A stretch of DNA of 64,000 nucleotides from Alphaproteobacteria bacterium (GCA_025934695.1 JAICWS010000006.1:62001-126000); one strand, 5' to 3'; positions 1 through 7,544 are shown, counted from the first letter of the stretch. Notes: generated from the sequence alone by a model not told the origin. Numbers and translations are program-made.

Positions 1-253
1 CGCGCGCCTCAAGCGCCTCATATTCGGGCATGGCGCGGATGCGGTCCGCGGTCTTGACGAGGAAGTCTTCGTAGCGGGAGGGCGACACGCCGGATTTGCG
101 TTCGGCCACGATCTGTACCAGCGTTTCGTGGAGTAACGCGCGTTCCGGCAAAAGCTTGCCGTCCCGGCTGTTGACGGTGAGCGTATCCTGTCCGGCCGTC
201 TCGACCTTCGGTACGTGCCAAGCCTGTTCGCGTTGTTCGTCGGTGAGCGCCAC
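1..253 (-). CDS. Hypothetical protein, 3' end outside window
   Basis: A minus-strand frame begins at a GTG and runs off the left edge of the window without a stop, giving 84 visible residues that start VALTDEQREQAWHVPK. The GTG is preceded by GAGGCGAAAGC, a plausible ribosome binding site, and lies 28 bases after the stop of the small gene at 282-458, so the two probably form one transcript. The visible part is soluble and charged, with no signal peptide or membrane segment. I do not recognise the family. Its divergent position next to the Dot/Icm-like genes suggests a link to that system, but nothing in the protein shows it. Confidence 0.55.
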   Translation of the reverse strand, partial: MALTDEQREQAWHVPKVETAGQDTLTVNSRDGKLLPERALLHETLVQIVAERKSGVSPSRYEDFLVKTADRIRAMPEYEALEAR

Positions 254-281
254 GCTTTCGCCTCATTCCCGCTGCAGCCCG

Positions 282-458
282 TCAGGGGCCGCGGTTGCCG
301 TCCGATTTCTTTTGCTGGCCGGACTGGATCCTTTGGCGGATCCGCTCGTCATCCGTGCTTTCCTCGGCCCGCGTTTCCTCGACGGCGCGGCGCCAGTCGT
401 CACGGCTGATCTTGAAGGGATTGGGTGGCGGTTTCTTTTTGGAATTCTCGTCTGTCAT
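282..458 (-). CDS. Small hypothetical charged protein (58 aa)
   Basis: A 58-residue protein beginning MTDENSKKKPPPNPFK, with a Lys/Pro-rich start followed by an Arg/Glu-rich helix (residues about 20-50). It has no hydrophobic segment. It is the first gene of a leftward transcript with the partial gene at 1-253. The AT-rich stretch just upstream (480-542) holds a likely promoter and three regularly spaced TTAA sites. I do not recognise the family. The downstream spacing, the compact upstream promoter region and the composition make it more likely real than chance, though it is short. Confidence 0.5.
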   Translation of the reverse strand: MTDENSKKKPPPNPFKISRDDWRRAVEETRAEESTDDERIRQRIQSGQQKKSDGNRGP

Positions 459-498
459 CTTGGCCCCGCGCGTTCGATGTTTAATTCACATAATGTTT

Positions 499-542
499 AT
501 TATTATGCAATAAAGCTTAAGGAAGCGTTAAAACAGCCTTAA
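499..542 (-). promoter_or_regulatory. AT-rich promoter region with three TTAA sites spaced by 7 bases
   Basis: TTAA occurs at 517-520, 528-531 and 539-542, each separated by exactly 7 bases. TTAA-N7-TTAA is the core of the CtrA site of Alphaproteobacteria. The neighbouring 15-mer at 499-513 reads TTATTGCATAATAAT on the minus strand, contains a -10-like AATAAT, and recurs exactly at 26333-26347. The likely target is the leftward gene starting at 458. CtrA binding is inferred from the motif only. Confidence 0.4.
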
Positions 543-579
543 GCTCCTGAGGGGAAAGAAAACCGGGTGGGGGATATTA

Positions 580-654
580 TGGTGCCGACAGAGAGGATTG
601 AACTCCCGACCTTCGGTTTACAAAACCGCTGCTCTACCGCTGAGCTATGTCGGC
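580..654 (-). tRNA. tRNA-Thr (anticodon TGT), CCA encoded
   Basis: A complete 75-base cloverleaf on the minus strand. The acceptor stem GCCGACA pairs with TGTCGGC, followed by discriminator A and an encoded CCA. The D arm is GCTC/GAGC, the anticodon loop is TTTGTAA giving anticodon TGT (threonine, reading ACA and wobble partners), and the T arm is GGGAG/CTCTC with loop TTCAATC. The first pair of the anticodon stem is a G-A mismatch. It lies between the small leftward genes and the Dot/Icm-like operon. Confidence 0.95.
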
Positions 655-940
655 GCACCTTGAGGCAAACTATCATAACCTGTGCCGATTTCACAAATCG
701 TTACCGCTGCCGGTAAAGGCAAGATTTCCTGTCCGCCGGGTTCGGCAATGGGCGCCGGAAGATATAAATAAATTCAGCGACTTGCAGCGCGAGATAACCG
801 CGGGCGTCACTTCTCGACCTCTGCATATTCCAGAACGCGAATAATTTACTGAAAAACCTGATCTTTTACCGGTGGCTGTTAAACAGTTTCGCAAGGAGAA
901 TCAGATAGTCTGAAGAAGTGCCCGGCATGTGGCGCGAGGA

Positions 941-969
941 TTGACACTCTGGCCGCCGGGACAATATGT
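941..969 (+). promoter_or_regulatory. Likely promoter of the dotM-dotL operon
   Basis: A perfect TTGACA (941-946) is followed by AATATGT (963-969) at 16-17 bases, and a second TATTAT lies a little further on (975-980). The site is 43-70 bases before the GTG start of dotM. The rest of the 655-1011 gap shows no convincing gene on either strand. Confidence 0.4.
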
Positions 970-1011
970 GCTACTATTATCAGGACGATATTCGGGGAAG
1001 GGGGTTCCGGA

Positions 1012-2190
1012 GTGTCTCAGGGACAAAAAAGTCCGCATGAAGACTTCATCATGTTTTTCACCGTCCTGTTCATCCTTTTTGGGCTGGGCTGGTGCATTTG
1101 GCATTTCTTCCAAGGCGAACTGACCTGGTTCGTCAAGTGGGTCCGCGTCGGCGAACTCAACATCGTCACCCTGCTGTATAACGACAAATATCAGATCTAC
1201 GATCCCGAAAACCTCGTGCAGCGGCCCTATGTCTGGGTCCGGTGGCTTCCCAAACAGTCCATTAACGACATCACCCCCGACGTCATCGAAGAGTCCACCT
1301 ATGTCGCGGTGGTGCCGCTCAAGATGCTGTTCTCGGGAATCATGGCGCTGATGGCGATCGTCGCCACGCTCTATGGCCCCGGCACGAACTTCCGCCGCCG
1401 CATGAATCTCGAAGCGCTGATGGCGGAGCAGGCGAAATCCTTCCCGGCCATTCAACCGTTCCTGAAATTCGATCCGCGCAAGCTGCCCTTCCGCGCCCCC
1501 GGCCAGCCAGTGCCCGCCCAGCTGCCGATGTTCTCCGAAGCTCTTTCGCCGGAAGAATGGCTCGCCTATCACGAGGTCAAGGTCGTGGGCGGCGTTGTCG
1601 ACCGCAACCGGGCCTACCAGGCGCTGGCCCAGCAGCTGGGCCGCCGCTGGCAGGGCCCCGACGCGCTGCCGCTCTACGCGCAGGGACTCTTCGCCATCTG
1701 CGCCCTCAAGCACGCGCGCAAGCGCAAGGATTCCGAGCAGCTCTCCAACCAGCTGGCGCAGAGCTGGACGCATGACAAGGGTTTTCGCCCCACGAGCAAG
1801 GTCAGGGCCAAGATCAGGGCCGCCATCAAGAACCCCAAGATCGGCGGCGCTTTGCTCAAATACGCCGATCAGCATGCTTTCGAGACGACGGCGCTCGCGC
1901 GCTGCCTCGCCCGCGCGCGGGAAGAAGGCGGCGTGCTGGCGCCCGCGGAATTCCTGTGGCTGCGTGGCCAGGACCGGACGCTGTGGTACCCGCTCAACAA
2001 CCTCGGCCGCAAGTCCTATTGCGCCGAAGCCGTGGGCGCGCTCGTCCATTACACCAACGAGATCATCGCGGGCCAGAAAATTCCGATGCCCCGCTTCGAC
2101 GAAGTCATCGCCGGTTTTGAGAAATACATGAAGAGCGGCGCGTCACGCGCCATTCCGGAGCTCGAAAAGGGCAAGCGCAAGCGCGATTAA
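1012..2190 (+). CDS. dotM: DotM/IcmP-like type IVB secretion coupling-complex protein
   Basis: A 392-residue protein starting at GTG after GGGGAAGGGGG. Residues about 10-31 form a hydrophobic helix (FIMFFTVLFILFGLGWCIW) and a second lies near 103-118. The soluble C-terminal part has the features of the DotM/IcmP (TrbA of IncI plasmids) family: a segment with HAFETTALARCLARARE, then FLWLRGQDRTLWYPLNNLGR and a terminal AEA-G--VHYTNEI block. In Legionella DotM is an inner-membrane partner of the DotL ATPase and helps recruit effectors. Here it lies directly upstream of dotL with one unknown gene between, which supports the call. Other core dot/icm genes are not in this window, so completeness of the system cannot be judged. 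Confidence 0.85.
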   Translation: MSQGQKSPHEDFIMFFTVLFILFGLGWCIWHFFQGELTWFVKWVRVGELNIVTLLYNDKYQIYDPENLVQRPYVWVRWLPKQSINDITPDVIEESTYVAVVPLKMLFSGIMALMAIVATLYGPGTNFRRRMNLEALMAEQAKSFPAIQPFLKFDPRKLPFRAPGQPVPAQLPMFSEALSPEEWLAYHEVKVVGGVVDRNRAYQALAQQLGRRWQGPDALPLYAQGLFAICALKHARKRKDSEQLSNQLAQSWTHDKGFRPTSKVRAKIRAAIKNPKIGGALLKYADQHAFETTALARCLARAREEGGVLAPAEFLWLRGQDRTLWYPLNNLGRKSYCAEAVGALVHYTNEIIAGQKIPMPRFDEVIAGFEKYMKSGASRAIPELEKGKRKRD

Positions 2191-2208
2191 CCAAGGGAGA
2201 CTAAGCAA

Positions 2209-2694
2209 ATGTTCGGATGCAGCAGCAGCAGGGACCTCGACGCCAAAGTCGTCAACAATGCGCTCATCGTTTCTTTCCTCACCGCCGATCCGCCGCGCGT
2301 CTGGCGTGCGGACATGACGGGGCTGTCGACCGCGACGCTGGAATTGCGCGAAGGCCAGCCGGGCCGCTTCCGCCTCGTCATGCGCACGGGCGCGGGCAAG
2401 GAAGAAGATATCTCGACCTTCGCCGACAAGGTGACCGCGACCAACGCTCTGCGCGTCGTCACTAACGCGATGCTGCGCGGCGACGGCGCCGCTTCTTCGG
2501 CAAGCGTCTCCGTCGGCGCCTCGGCGGGCGGCGGCTTTTTGAAGGTGCTGATGTGGCTTGGCGCCGTTCTGGTCGCGATCTGGCTCGTGTTGCACGCGCT
2601 GGCGGGCGGCGGACATGGCGGCGGGCGCGAGCTTCCGGCCGGCGTGAAGCCGGGGACGGCGGTGCCGGCCGACAAGCTTTTCGGCGGCAAATAG
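2209..2694 (+). CDS. Hypothetical membrane protein between dotM and dotL
   Basis: A 161-residue protein with AAGGGAGACTAAGCAA before its ATG, 18 bases after dotM. The N-terminal 90 residues are soluble and rich in beta-type pattern. One transmembrane helix lies at about 108-129 (FLKVLMWLGAVLVAIWLVLHAL), followed by a short Gly/Pro-rich tail. The N-terminal MFGCSSS is not a canonical lipobox because no hydrophobic signal precedes the cysteine. I do not recognise it as any named Dot/Icm subunit. Its place inside the coupling-protein operon suggests an accessory subunit of that complex. Confidence 0.75.
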   Translation: MFGCSSSRDLDAKVVNNALIVSFLTADPPRVWRADMTGLSTATLELREGQPGRFRLVMRTGAGKEEDISTFADKVTATNALRVVTNAMLRGDGAASSASVSVGASAGGGFLKVLMWLGAVLVAIWLVLHALAGGGHGGGRELPAGVKPGTAVPADKLFGGK

Positions 2695-2716
2695 GACTTT
2701 TGAAAGGACCGGTAAC

Positions 2717-2731
2717 TTAACGTGGCGTTAA
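2717..2731. promoter_or_regulatory. TTAA-N7-TTAA site over the dotL start codon
   Basis: TTAA at 2717-2720 and 2728-2731 flank the GTG start of dotL with a 7-base spacer. This matches the CtrA core spacing. It could equally be chance, because it overlaps coding sequence and no -10 or -35 element is clear here. Confidence 0.2.
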
Positions 2732-5298
2732 GGGAAAAATACGAGGTCAAAGGATCGTCGCTCCTGCGGGATGCGCGCCCCTGGTCCACGCGCGTTCTCG
2801 ACGCCGCGCGCGATCCTGCCGCCGCCGTCATGGCGCTGGTCATGGCGATCGGCGGCATGATGATCAATCCGACGGTCGCCTGCTTCTCCGACGTCATCTT
2901 CCTCGCCTTCTCCCTGTACTTCTGGTGGCTGATGACGCGGCCCATGAAGCTGCCCTTCAAGCTGCCGAAGTCCGCGCGCCGCAAGGATCCGAACAACAAG
3001 CAGCCCGACGGCAAGCTCGGCATCGCCGACGGCATCCTCTATCTCGGCAACGACCACGAAACCAACGAGGAAATCTGGTTCACCAACTCCGACGCCCGCA
3101 CGCACTGCCTCTATCTCGGCACGACGGGTTCGGGCAAGACCTTCGGCCTCAAGTCCTATGCCTGCAACGCGCTGTGCTGGTCCTCGGGCTTCGTCTACAT
3201 CGACGGTAAAGCCGACACCTCGCTGTGGTCGACGCTGTCCGCGATGGCGCGCCGGTTCGGCCGCGACGACGACGTGCTCATCATGAACTATATGACGGGC
3301 AACCAGTCGGGACGGGTGCCGTCGAACACGATGAATCCGTTCTCCTCGGGCTCGGCCTCGTACCTGACGAACATGCTCGTGTCGCTGATGCCGGAATCCG
3401 AAGGCGACAACGCGATGTGGAAAGACCGCGCCGTCGCCCTCGTCTCCTCGCTCATGCCCTGCATGGTGTGGAAGCGCGAGAACCAGAACATGCCGCTCTC
3501 GATCGGCGTGATCCGCCATTACCTGACCTTCAAGGCGGTCATCAAGCTCTCGCGTGACGCGGTCATTCCCGACACGCTGCGCGCGGCGATACGCGGTTAT
3601 CTCAATGAATTGCCCGGCTACGTCGACCATGTGTTCGACGACGAAGGCAACGAAAAGCCCATGCCGCCCGACGCCGGCATGGTCGACACTTCCGTTCCGC
3701 GCCAGCAGCACGGCTACCTGTCGATGCAGTTCACCCGCTCGATGCAGTCGCTGGGCGACGATTACGGCTTCATCTTCGACACGCAGGCCGCCGACATCGA
3801 CATGATGGACGTGGTCCTGAACCGCCGCATCCTGATCGTCATGATCCCGGCCCTCGAAAAGTCCGGCGACGAAACCGCCAACCTCGGTAAAATCATCTCC
3901 TCGACGCTCAAGGGCATGATGGGCGCCACGCTCGGCAACACGGTCGAAGGCGAATCCGCAACCGTCATCGACAACAAGCCGACCAACTCGGCCACGCCCT
4001 TCATCTCCATCTTCGACGAGGTCGGTTACTATACCGCGCAGGGCATGGCTGTCATGGCCGCCCAGGCCCGCTCGCTGGGTTTCAGCCTCGTCTTCGCGGG
4101 CCAGGATTTGCCCTCGATGGAAAAGCGCGTGAAGGAAGAAGCGCGCTCCATCACGGCAAACTGCAACATCAAGCTGTTCGGTAAGCTCGAGGATCCGACC
4201 CAGACGAAGGACTTCTTCGAAAAGACCGTCGGCACCTCGCTGGTGACGGAAGTCTCGGGCTTCCAGCGCGGCCAGCAGGGCGGCGCCGGCTTCCAGGACA
4301 GCCAGCAGGCCAGCGTCCAGTCGCGCGCCCGCGCTTCCTACGATGCGCTGCGGGGCTTCACCGAGGGCCGCGCCGTCTGCGCGTTCGGCAAATCGGTCGT
4401 TGAAATGCAGGTCTACAACTCGCACATCGGCGATGCCAAGGCGATGCGCGTGCACCGCTTCCTGCCCATTCCGCCGCCGGCCGAGGACGCGCTGGAATCG
4501 TTACGCGCCGTCAACGTCGTCCTCCAGCGGCTGCGCAACCCGAAATGGAACCCGGCGGCGCTCGAATCCCCGCCCAACAACGACATCGAGGCGCTGGCCA
4601 AGGGCTTCAAGACCTGCAAGGACAAGGGCGGCAGCTTCATCGAAAGCGCGATCGTCGGCGTCGCTTCGGTCGCCGAAGCCCACAAGACCATCAAGCCCGA
4701 GGACGCCGCCGGCATCGAGGCGCCCGCCGACACGACCAAGCCGCATGCGCCCCCGCCGATCAACCCGGACGCCGAGGCTATCGCCGTCGCTTCCGTGCAG
4801 CAGGCGACCGCCAACAAGGGGCCGCTCAACTGGACCGAGGTCATCGGCATCGGCGAAGGCTCGGCCTCGCAGTTGCCGCCCAAGCCGGCCGCGAAGAAAG
4901 AGCCGCCGGTTTACGACACCAAAAAGCCCGTCTCGTGGGAAGAAGTCATTTCCGCTGGCGGCGCGCAGGCGCAGGCCGTGGCCGCTACGGCGGCGGAAGC
5001 CGCGCTCGGCGCGCCCCTGTCATGGATGGATGTCATCGGCGGCTCGCAATCCACCGTCGGCCCCAATGCCGTCGAAGACCAGAAACGCCAGACGACCGGC
5101 GAAAAAGCGCAGCTGCCGCCCGCGGGCGCGACGCCGCCCTGGATGCTGCCGCCCGAGGAAGGTCAGCCGCCCGCCGCGGCCGCAGCAACCGGCAACGGCG
5201 CATCCGGCGACAAGCCTGCCGCCGCCGGCCCGTTCAGCTGGGCGGACGTCATCGGCACGGCGGAGACGGGCAAGAAAGAGGGAGAAGCCGCTGAATGA
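2722..5298 (+). CDS. dotL: DotL/IcmO-like type IVB coupling ATPase with repeated W-x-(D/E)-V-I tail motifs
   Basis: An 858-residue VirD4-type coupling protein of the DotL/IcmO (TrbC of IncI) branch, which delivers substrates to the secretion channel using ATP. N-terminal hydrophobic helices lie at about 32-50 and 54-72. The Walker A motif GTTGSGKT is at 133-140 and Walker B IFDEVG is at D432-E433. The start is GTG; AAAGGACC upstream is the ribosome site. After about residue 600 the protein becomes a long Ala/Pro-rich tail, the region that binds adaptor proteins (IcmS, IcmW, DotN) in Legionella. This tail carries four copies of a short motif centred on W704, W739, W768 and W840 (NWTEVIG, SWEEVIS, SWMDVIG, SWADVIG). 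The final ATGA overlaps the next gene by four bases. Confidence 0.9.
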   Translation: MALREKYEVKGSSLLRDARPWSTRVLDAARDPAAAVMALVMAIGGMMINPTVACFSDVIFLAFSLYFWWLMTRPMKLPFKLPKSARRKDPNNKQPDGKLGIADGILYLGNDHETNEEIWFTNSDARTHCLYLGTTGSGKTFGLKSYACNALCWSSGFVYIDGKADTSLWSTLSAMARRFGRDDDVLIMNYMTGNQSGRVPSNTMNPFSSGSASYLTNMLVSLMPESEGDNAMWKDRAVALVSSLMPCMVWKRENQNMPLSIGVIRHYLTFKAVIKLSRDAVIPDTLRAAIRGYLNELPGYVDHVFDDEGNEKPMPPDAGMVDTSVPRQQHGYLSMQFTRSMQSLGDDYGFIFDTQAADIDMMDVVLNRRILIVMIPALEKSGDETANLGKIISSTLKGMMGATLGNTVEGESATVIDNKPTNSATPFISIFDEVGYYTAQGMAVMAAQARSLGFSLVFAGQDLPSMEKRVKEEARSITANCNIKLFGKLEDPTQTKDFFEKTVGTSLVTEVSGFQRGQQGGAGFQDSQQASVQSRARASYDALRGFTEGRAVCAFGKSVVEMQVYNSHIGDAKAMRVHRFLPIPPPAEDALESLRAVNVVLQRLRNPKWNPAALESPPNNDIEALAKGFKTCKDKGGSFIESAIVGVASVAEAHKTIKPEDAAGIEAPADTTKPHAPPPINPDAEAIAVASVQQATANKGPLNWTEVIGIGEGSASQLPPKPAAKKEPPVYDTKKPVSWEEVISAGGAQAQAVAATAAEAALGAPLSWMDVIGGSQSTVGPNAVEDQKRQTTGEKAQLPPAGATPPWMLPPEEGQPPAAAAATGNGASGDKPAAAGPFSWADVIGTAETGKKEGEAAE

Positions 5299-5627
5299 CC
5301 GAAGGCCTGAAAAAGCTCGCCCTGCTTCTGATCATCCCCGTGGTGGTCACGCTGTGCTGGGATCTGATCGACGGCTGGTTCGTGCATGCGATCTTCGCGC
5401 TCGACAGTCTCGACAAATGGTGGCACAAGGTCGGGCTTTCGTCGTCGTCCGAAACCATGGTCAAGTCGCTCATTACCCAGGTTTCGTCATCGACGCAGGC
5501 CGAGAAGATCTTCAAGGCGCCGGCGTCTTTCGTCCTGGCCGTGCCGCCGATCTTCTTTTACCTCCTTTATAGAATTATATTCCTTCTTCAAGGCGGCAAG
5601 CAGGGCGGCTACAAATCGCGCCACTGA
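5295..5627 (+). CDS. Hypothetical two-helix membrane protein, last gene of dotM-dotL operon
   Basis: A 110-residue protein whose ATG overlaps the dotL stop (ATGA), a strong sign of translational coupling. Hydrophobic helices lie at about 6-24 and 82-98, with a soluble loop of roughly 55 residues between them and a basic tail. I do not recognise the family. The tight coupling to dotL suggests a membrane partner of the coupling ATPase. Its 3' end overlaps the convergent hydrolase gene by 19 bases. Confidence 0.75.
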   Translation: MTEGLKKLALLLIIPVVVTLCWDLIDGWFVHAIFALDSLDKWWHKVGLSSSSETMVKSLITQVSSSTQAEKIFKAPASFVLAVPPIFFYLLYRIIFLLQGGKQGGYKSRH

Positions 5628-6352
5628 CTGAGCTCTTCCACGGCTTTGTCGATCAGCTCCAGGTCCTGCGGGCGGCTCAGGCGATGGTCTCCGTCATCGA
5701 CCCATGTCACCATCACATCTTTTGATGTCAGCCTCTCTTTGATCTGCGCACTCTTCTGCCACGGGACATCCGCGTCCTTTTTGCCGTGGATCAGCCGCAC
5801 CGGGCAGGCGAGATCGATCGCCTTGCCCAGCAGAAGATGGTTTTTACCGTCCTCCAGCAGCTTGCGCGTGAAAGGATGCGGCGCGCCGTAGTCGTTGGCG
5901 CGGTAAACAACGCCCTCCGCCTCCAGCCGCCGCCGCTCTTCCTCCGTGAAGATGGCCAGCAGATCCCGCGTGAAATCGGGCGCAGGGGCGATCAGTACCA
6001 GTCCTTTCACGCGTTCTTTGCGGCGCAAGGCCAGCAGCAGCGCCAGCCAGCCACCCATCGAGGACCCGACGACGGTCTGCGGGCCTTCGGTAAGCGCATC
6101 GAAAACATCCAGGCTGTCCTGCAGCCAGTCGCTCAGGCAAAGCTCCTCGAAAACGCCGGAAGACCGGCCGTGTCCCCGATAGTCGAAGCGGACATAGGCC
6201 TGCTTGCGCGCAGCCGCCCTTGCTTCCAGCTGCGTGGCCTTGATGCCCGTCATGTCCGAGCGAAAACCGCCCATGAACAAGATGCCTGGCAGTTTGCCGG
6301 GAGTTTTATGATGCGCGATGGAGACGCCGGGGCGGGGAACGAACGGTTGCAT
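5609..6352 (-). CDS. Alpha/beta hydrolase, ABHD10/esterase-like
   Basis: A 247-residue cytosolic alpha/beta hydrolase. It shows the nucleophile elbow GSSMGG (near residue 97), an acidic residue in HGKKDADVP, and the catalytic histidine in DDGDHRLS near the C-terminus, in the expected order. FDYRGHGRS is the usual strand-turn preceding the elbow. The closest recognisable group is the short alphaproteobacterial hydrolases related to ABHD10 acyl-thioesterase; the substrate cannot be told. The gene is alone, convergent with the dot operon, and separated from phoH by a terminator. Confidence 0.85.
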   Translation of the reverse strand: MQPFVPRPGVSIAHHKTPGKLPGILFMGGFRSDMTGIKATQLEARAAARKQAYVRFDYRGHGRSSGVFEELCLSDWLQDSLDVFDALTEGPQTVVGSSMGGWLALLLALRRKERVKGLVLIAPAPDFTRDLLAIFTEEERRRLEAEGVVYRANDYGAPHPFTRKLLEDGKNHLLLGKAIDLACPVRLIHGKKDADVPWQKSAQIKERLTSKDVMVTWVDDGDHRLSRPQDLELIDKAVEELSQWRDL

Positions 6353-6382
6353 GCCGCCGCATTATACACCGCTTGGCGACGC

Positions 6383-6412
6383 AAAAAAGAGGCCCGGCGG
6401 TGAAGCCGGGCC
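6383..6412 (-). terminator. Rho-independent terminator after phoH
   Basis: On the minus strand GGCCCGGC and GCCGGGCC form an 8-bp stem around a short loop, followed by CTCTTTTTT. It lies 55 bases beyond the phoH stop. Confidence 0.85.
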
Positions 6413-6466
6413 AGTTTGCAAGGTGAGGTGCCGTTAAACGTGTGTAGAAAGGCTCATGACGAACTT

Positions 6467-7225
6467 CTAGATGACTTCAAGCATCTTGGCGACGAGCGGG
6501 TGGCGCACGATGTCGGTTTCGACCAGACGTTCGACGCCGATGCCGGCGACCTTCTCCAGTTTCGCCGCCATGTCGCGCAAGCCAGAGATGCCGTCCAAAA
6601 GATCGCTTTGATCCGGGTCGCCGGTGATGACCATCGTCGAATTCCAGCCTAAGCGCGAGACCAGCATCTTGATCTGGCCGTAGGTGCAGTTCTGCGCCTC
6701 GTCGATGACGACGAAGGCATTGTTCAGCGTGCGGCCGCGCATGTAACCCACCGGCGCAATCTCGATCTCGCCGATTTCGATGCACTGCTTGAGGCGCTTG
6801 ATTCCCATGCGATCATTCAGAGCGTCGTATAATGGCCGCAGGTAGGGGGCCATCTTGTCCTGCAGGTCGCCCGGCAGATAGCCGATTTTTTCGCCCGCCT
6901 CGACCGCAGGGCGCGAGAGGATGATGCGCTCGACCTTGCCCTTTTCAAAGGCCTCGACGGCGGCGGTCACCGCGAGATAAGTCTTGCCGGTACCAGCGGG
7001 GCCGATGGCAAGCACGAGATTATGTTTCTCGATTGCTTCCATCAGCCTCTTCTGGCCTTCGCTTCTAGGACGGACGTTCTTGACGTAGCTCTGGTCGCGG
7101 TGCCCGTGGAAACCATCGAGAGGGTCCCAGCGGTCGCCGCCCTTCCCGCCGAACAGATTGTGCACGCGGTCGACGCCGGGCGCCCTGTTGGCGTGGTAAC
7201 TGGCGATCTTGGACTTCTTCCCCAT
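6467..7225 (-). CDS. PhoH-family P-loop ATPase
   Basis: A 252-residue PhoH-like ATPase. Walker A is GPAGTGKT near residue 76, Walker B is FVVIDEAQN, and the sensor-like VITGDPDQSDL follows. These are hallmark motifs of PhoH/YbeZ proteins, linked in other bacteria to RNA processing and ribosome-associated functions. The N-terminus is a short basic region with no KH domain, so it is the shorter PhoH type and not the longer YbeZ/PhoL form. The start is ATG preceded by AAGAGGAGTAAGTAGAGA. It has its own terminator at 6383-6412. Confidence 0.9.
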   Translation of the reverse strand: MGKKSKIASYHANRAPGVDRVHNLFGGKGGDRWDPLDGFHGHRDQSYVKNVRPRSEGQKRLMEAIEKHNLVLAIGPAGTGKTYLAVTAAVEAFEKGKVERIILSRPAVEAGEKIGYLPGDLQDKMAPYLRPLYDALNDRMGIKRLKQCIEIGEIEIAPVGYMRGRTLNNAFVVIDEAQNCTYGQIKMLVSRLGWNSTMVITGDPDQSDLLDGISGLRDMAAKLEKVAGIGVERLVETDIVRHPLVAKMLEVI

Positions 7226-7298
7226 TCTCTACTTACTCCTCTTGGTTTTGCGCGGGTGATGATAGTGGATTGAAATCTGCGACGCCTTTTCAGGGCAC

Positions 7299-7474
7299 AA
7301 AAAAACCTCCCAGGGGGAGGCGGACAAACTTTTGACGATGCGTGTGGCGGGACTTGCGATCACGAGCTGCGCTATTTCCCGCGCGCCGTGACTAGGGGGC
7401 AAGACATGAAGCCTTATGAGATCCAACTGAGCGGAACTCCCCAAGAAACCGTAGCAAAACTAAACTCAAACCCT
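7299..7474 (-). ncRNA. Candidate free-standing small RNA (about 176 nt), 6S-like in size
   Basis: A minus-strand segment with its own promoter (7481-7509) and a rho-independent terminator (stem CCTCCC/GGGAGG at 7306-7320, then seven T). No convincing reading frame lies inside. The 5' end TTTCAGGG can pair with CCCTGGGA at the 3' end (including G-U pairs), giving a closed rod. An internal hairpin TCACG...CGTGA with inner GCGC/GCGC is also visible. Length, closed ends and independent transcription resemble 6S RNA, but I cannot confirm the conserved 6S bubble, and the usual 6S neighbours are absent. It could instead be an unrelated regulatory RNA. Confidence 0.5.
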
Positions 7475-7480
7475 GAAATC

Positions 7481-7509
7481 ACTATACGATAAACCGATTC
7501 GCCTGTCAT
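7481..7509 (-). promoter_or_regulatory. Promoter of the small RNA
   Basis: On the minus strand, ATGACA (7504-7509) and TATAGT (7481-7486) are separated by 17 bases. The predicted transcript starts near 7474. Confidence 0.55.
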
Positions 7510-7535
7510 CAACATTTTGCGCGCCGCGGCATTTT

Positions 7536-7544
7536 TTATCCACA
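7536..7544 (+). promoter_or_regulatory. Perfect DnaA box TTATCCACA
   Basis: An exact match to the high-affinity DnaA box, in the intergenic region between the small RNA and the PepSY-like gene. One isolated box is not an origin. Confidence 0.4.

Noticed and set aside
901-2049. A 382-codon open frame antisense to dotM
   Set aside because: A shadow of dotM with no motif and no ribosome site.
2728-4455. A 575-codon open frame antisense to dotL
   Set aside because: Low-complexity Arg/His/Val-rich translation with no motif; the dotL frame has Walker A and B motifs.
580-5627. A tRNA-integrated mobile island carrying the dot genes
   Set aside because: tRNA-Thr adjoins the locus, but I see no integrase, no repeat of the tRNA 3' end downstream and no shift in base composition.
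7299-7474. tmRNA or SRP RNA at the small-RNA locus
   Set aside because: There is no tRNA-like acceptor end, no tag reading frame and no SRP Alu/S-domain consensus; only length and promoter/terminator support an RNA.
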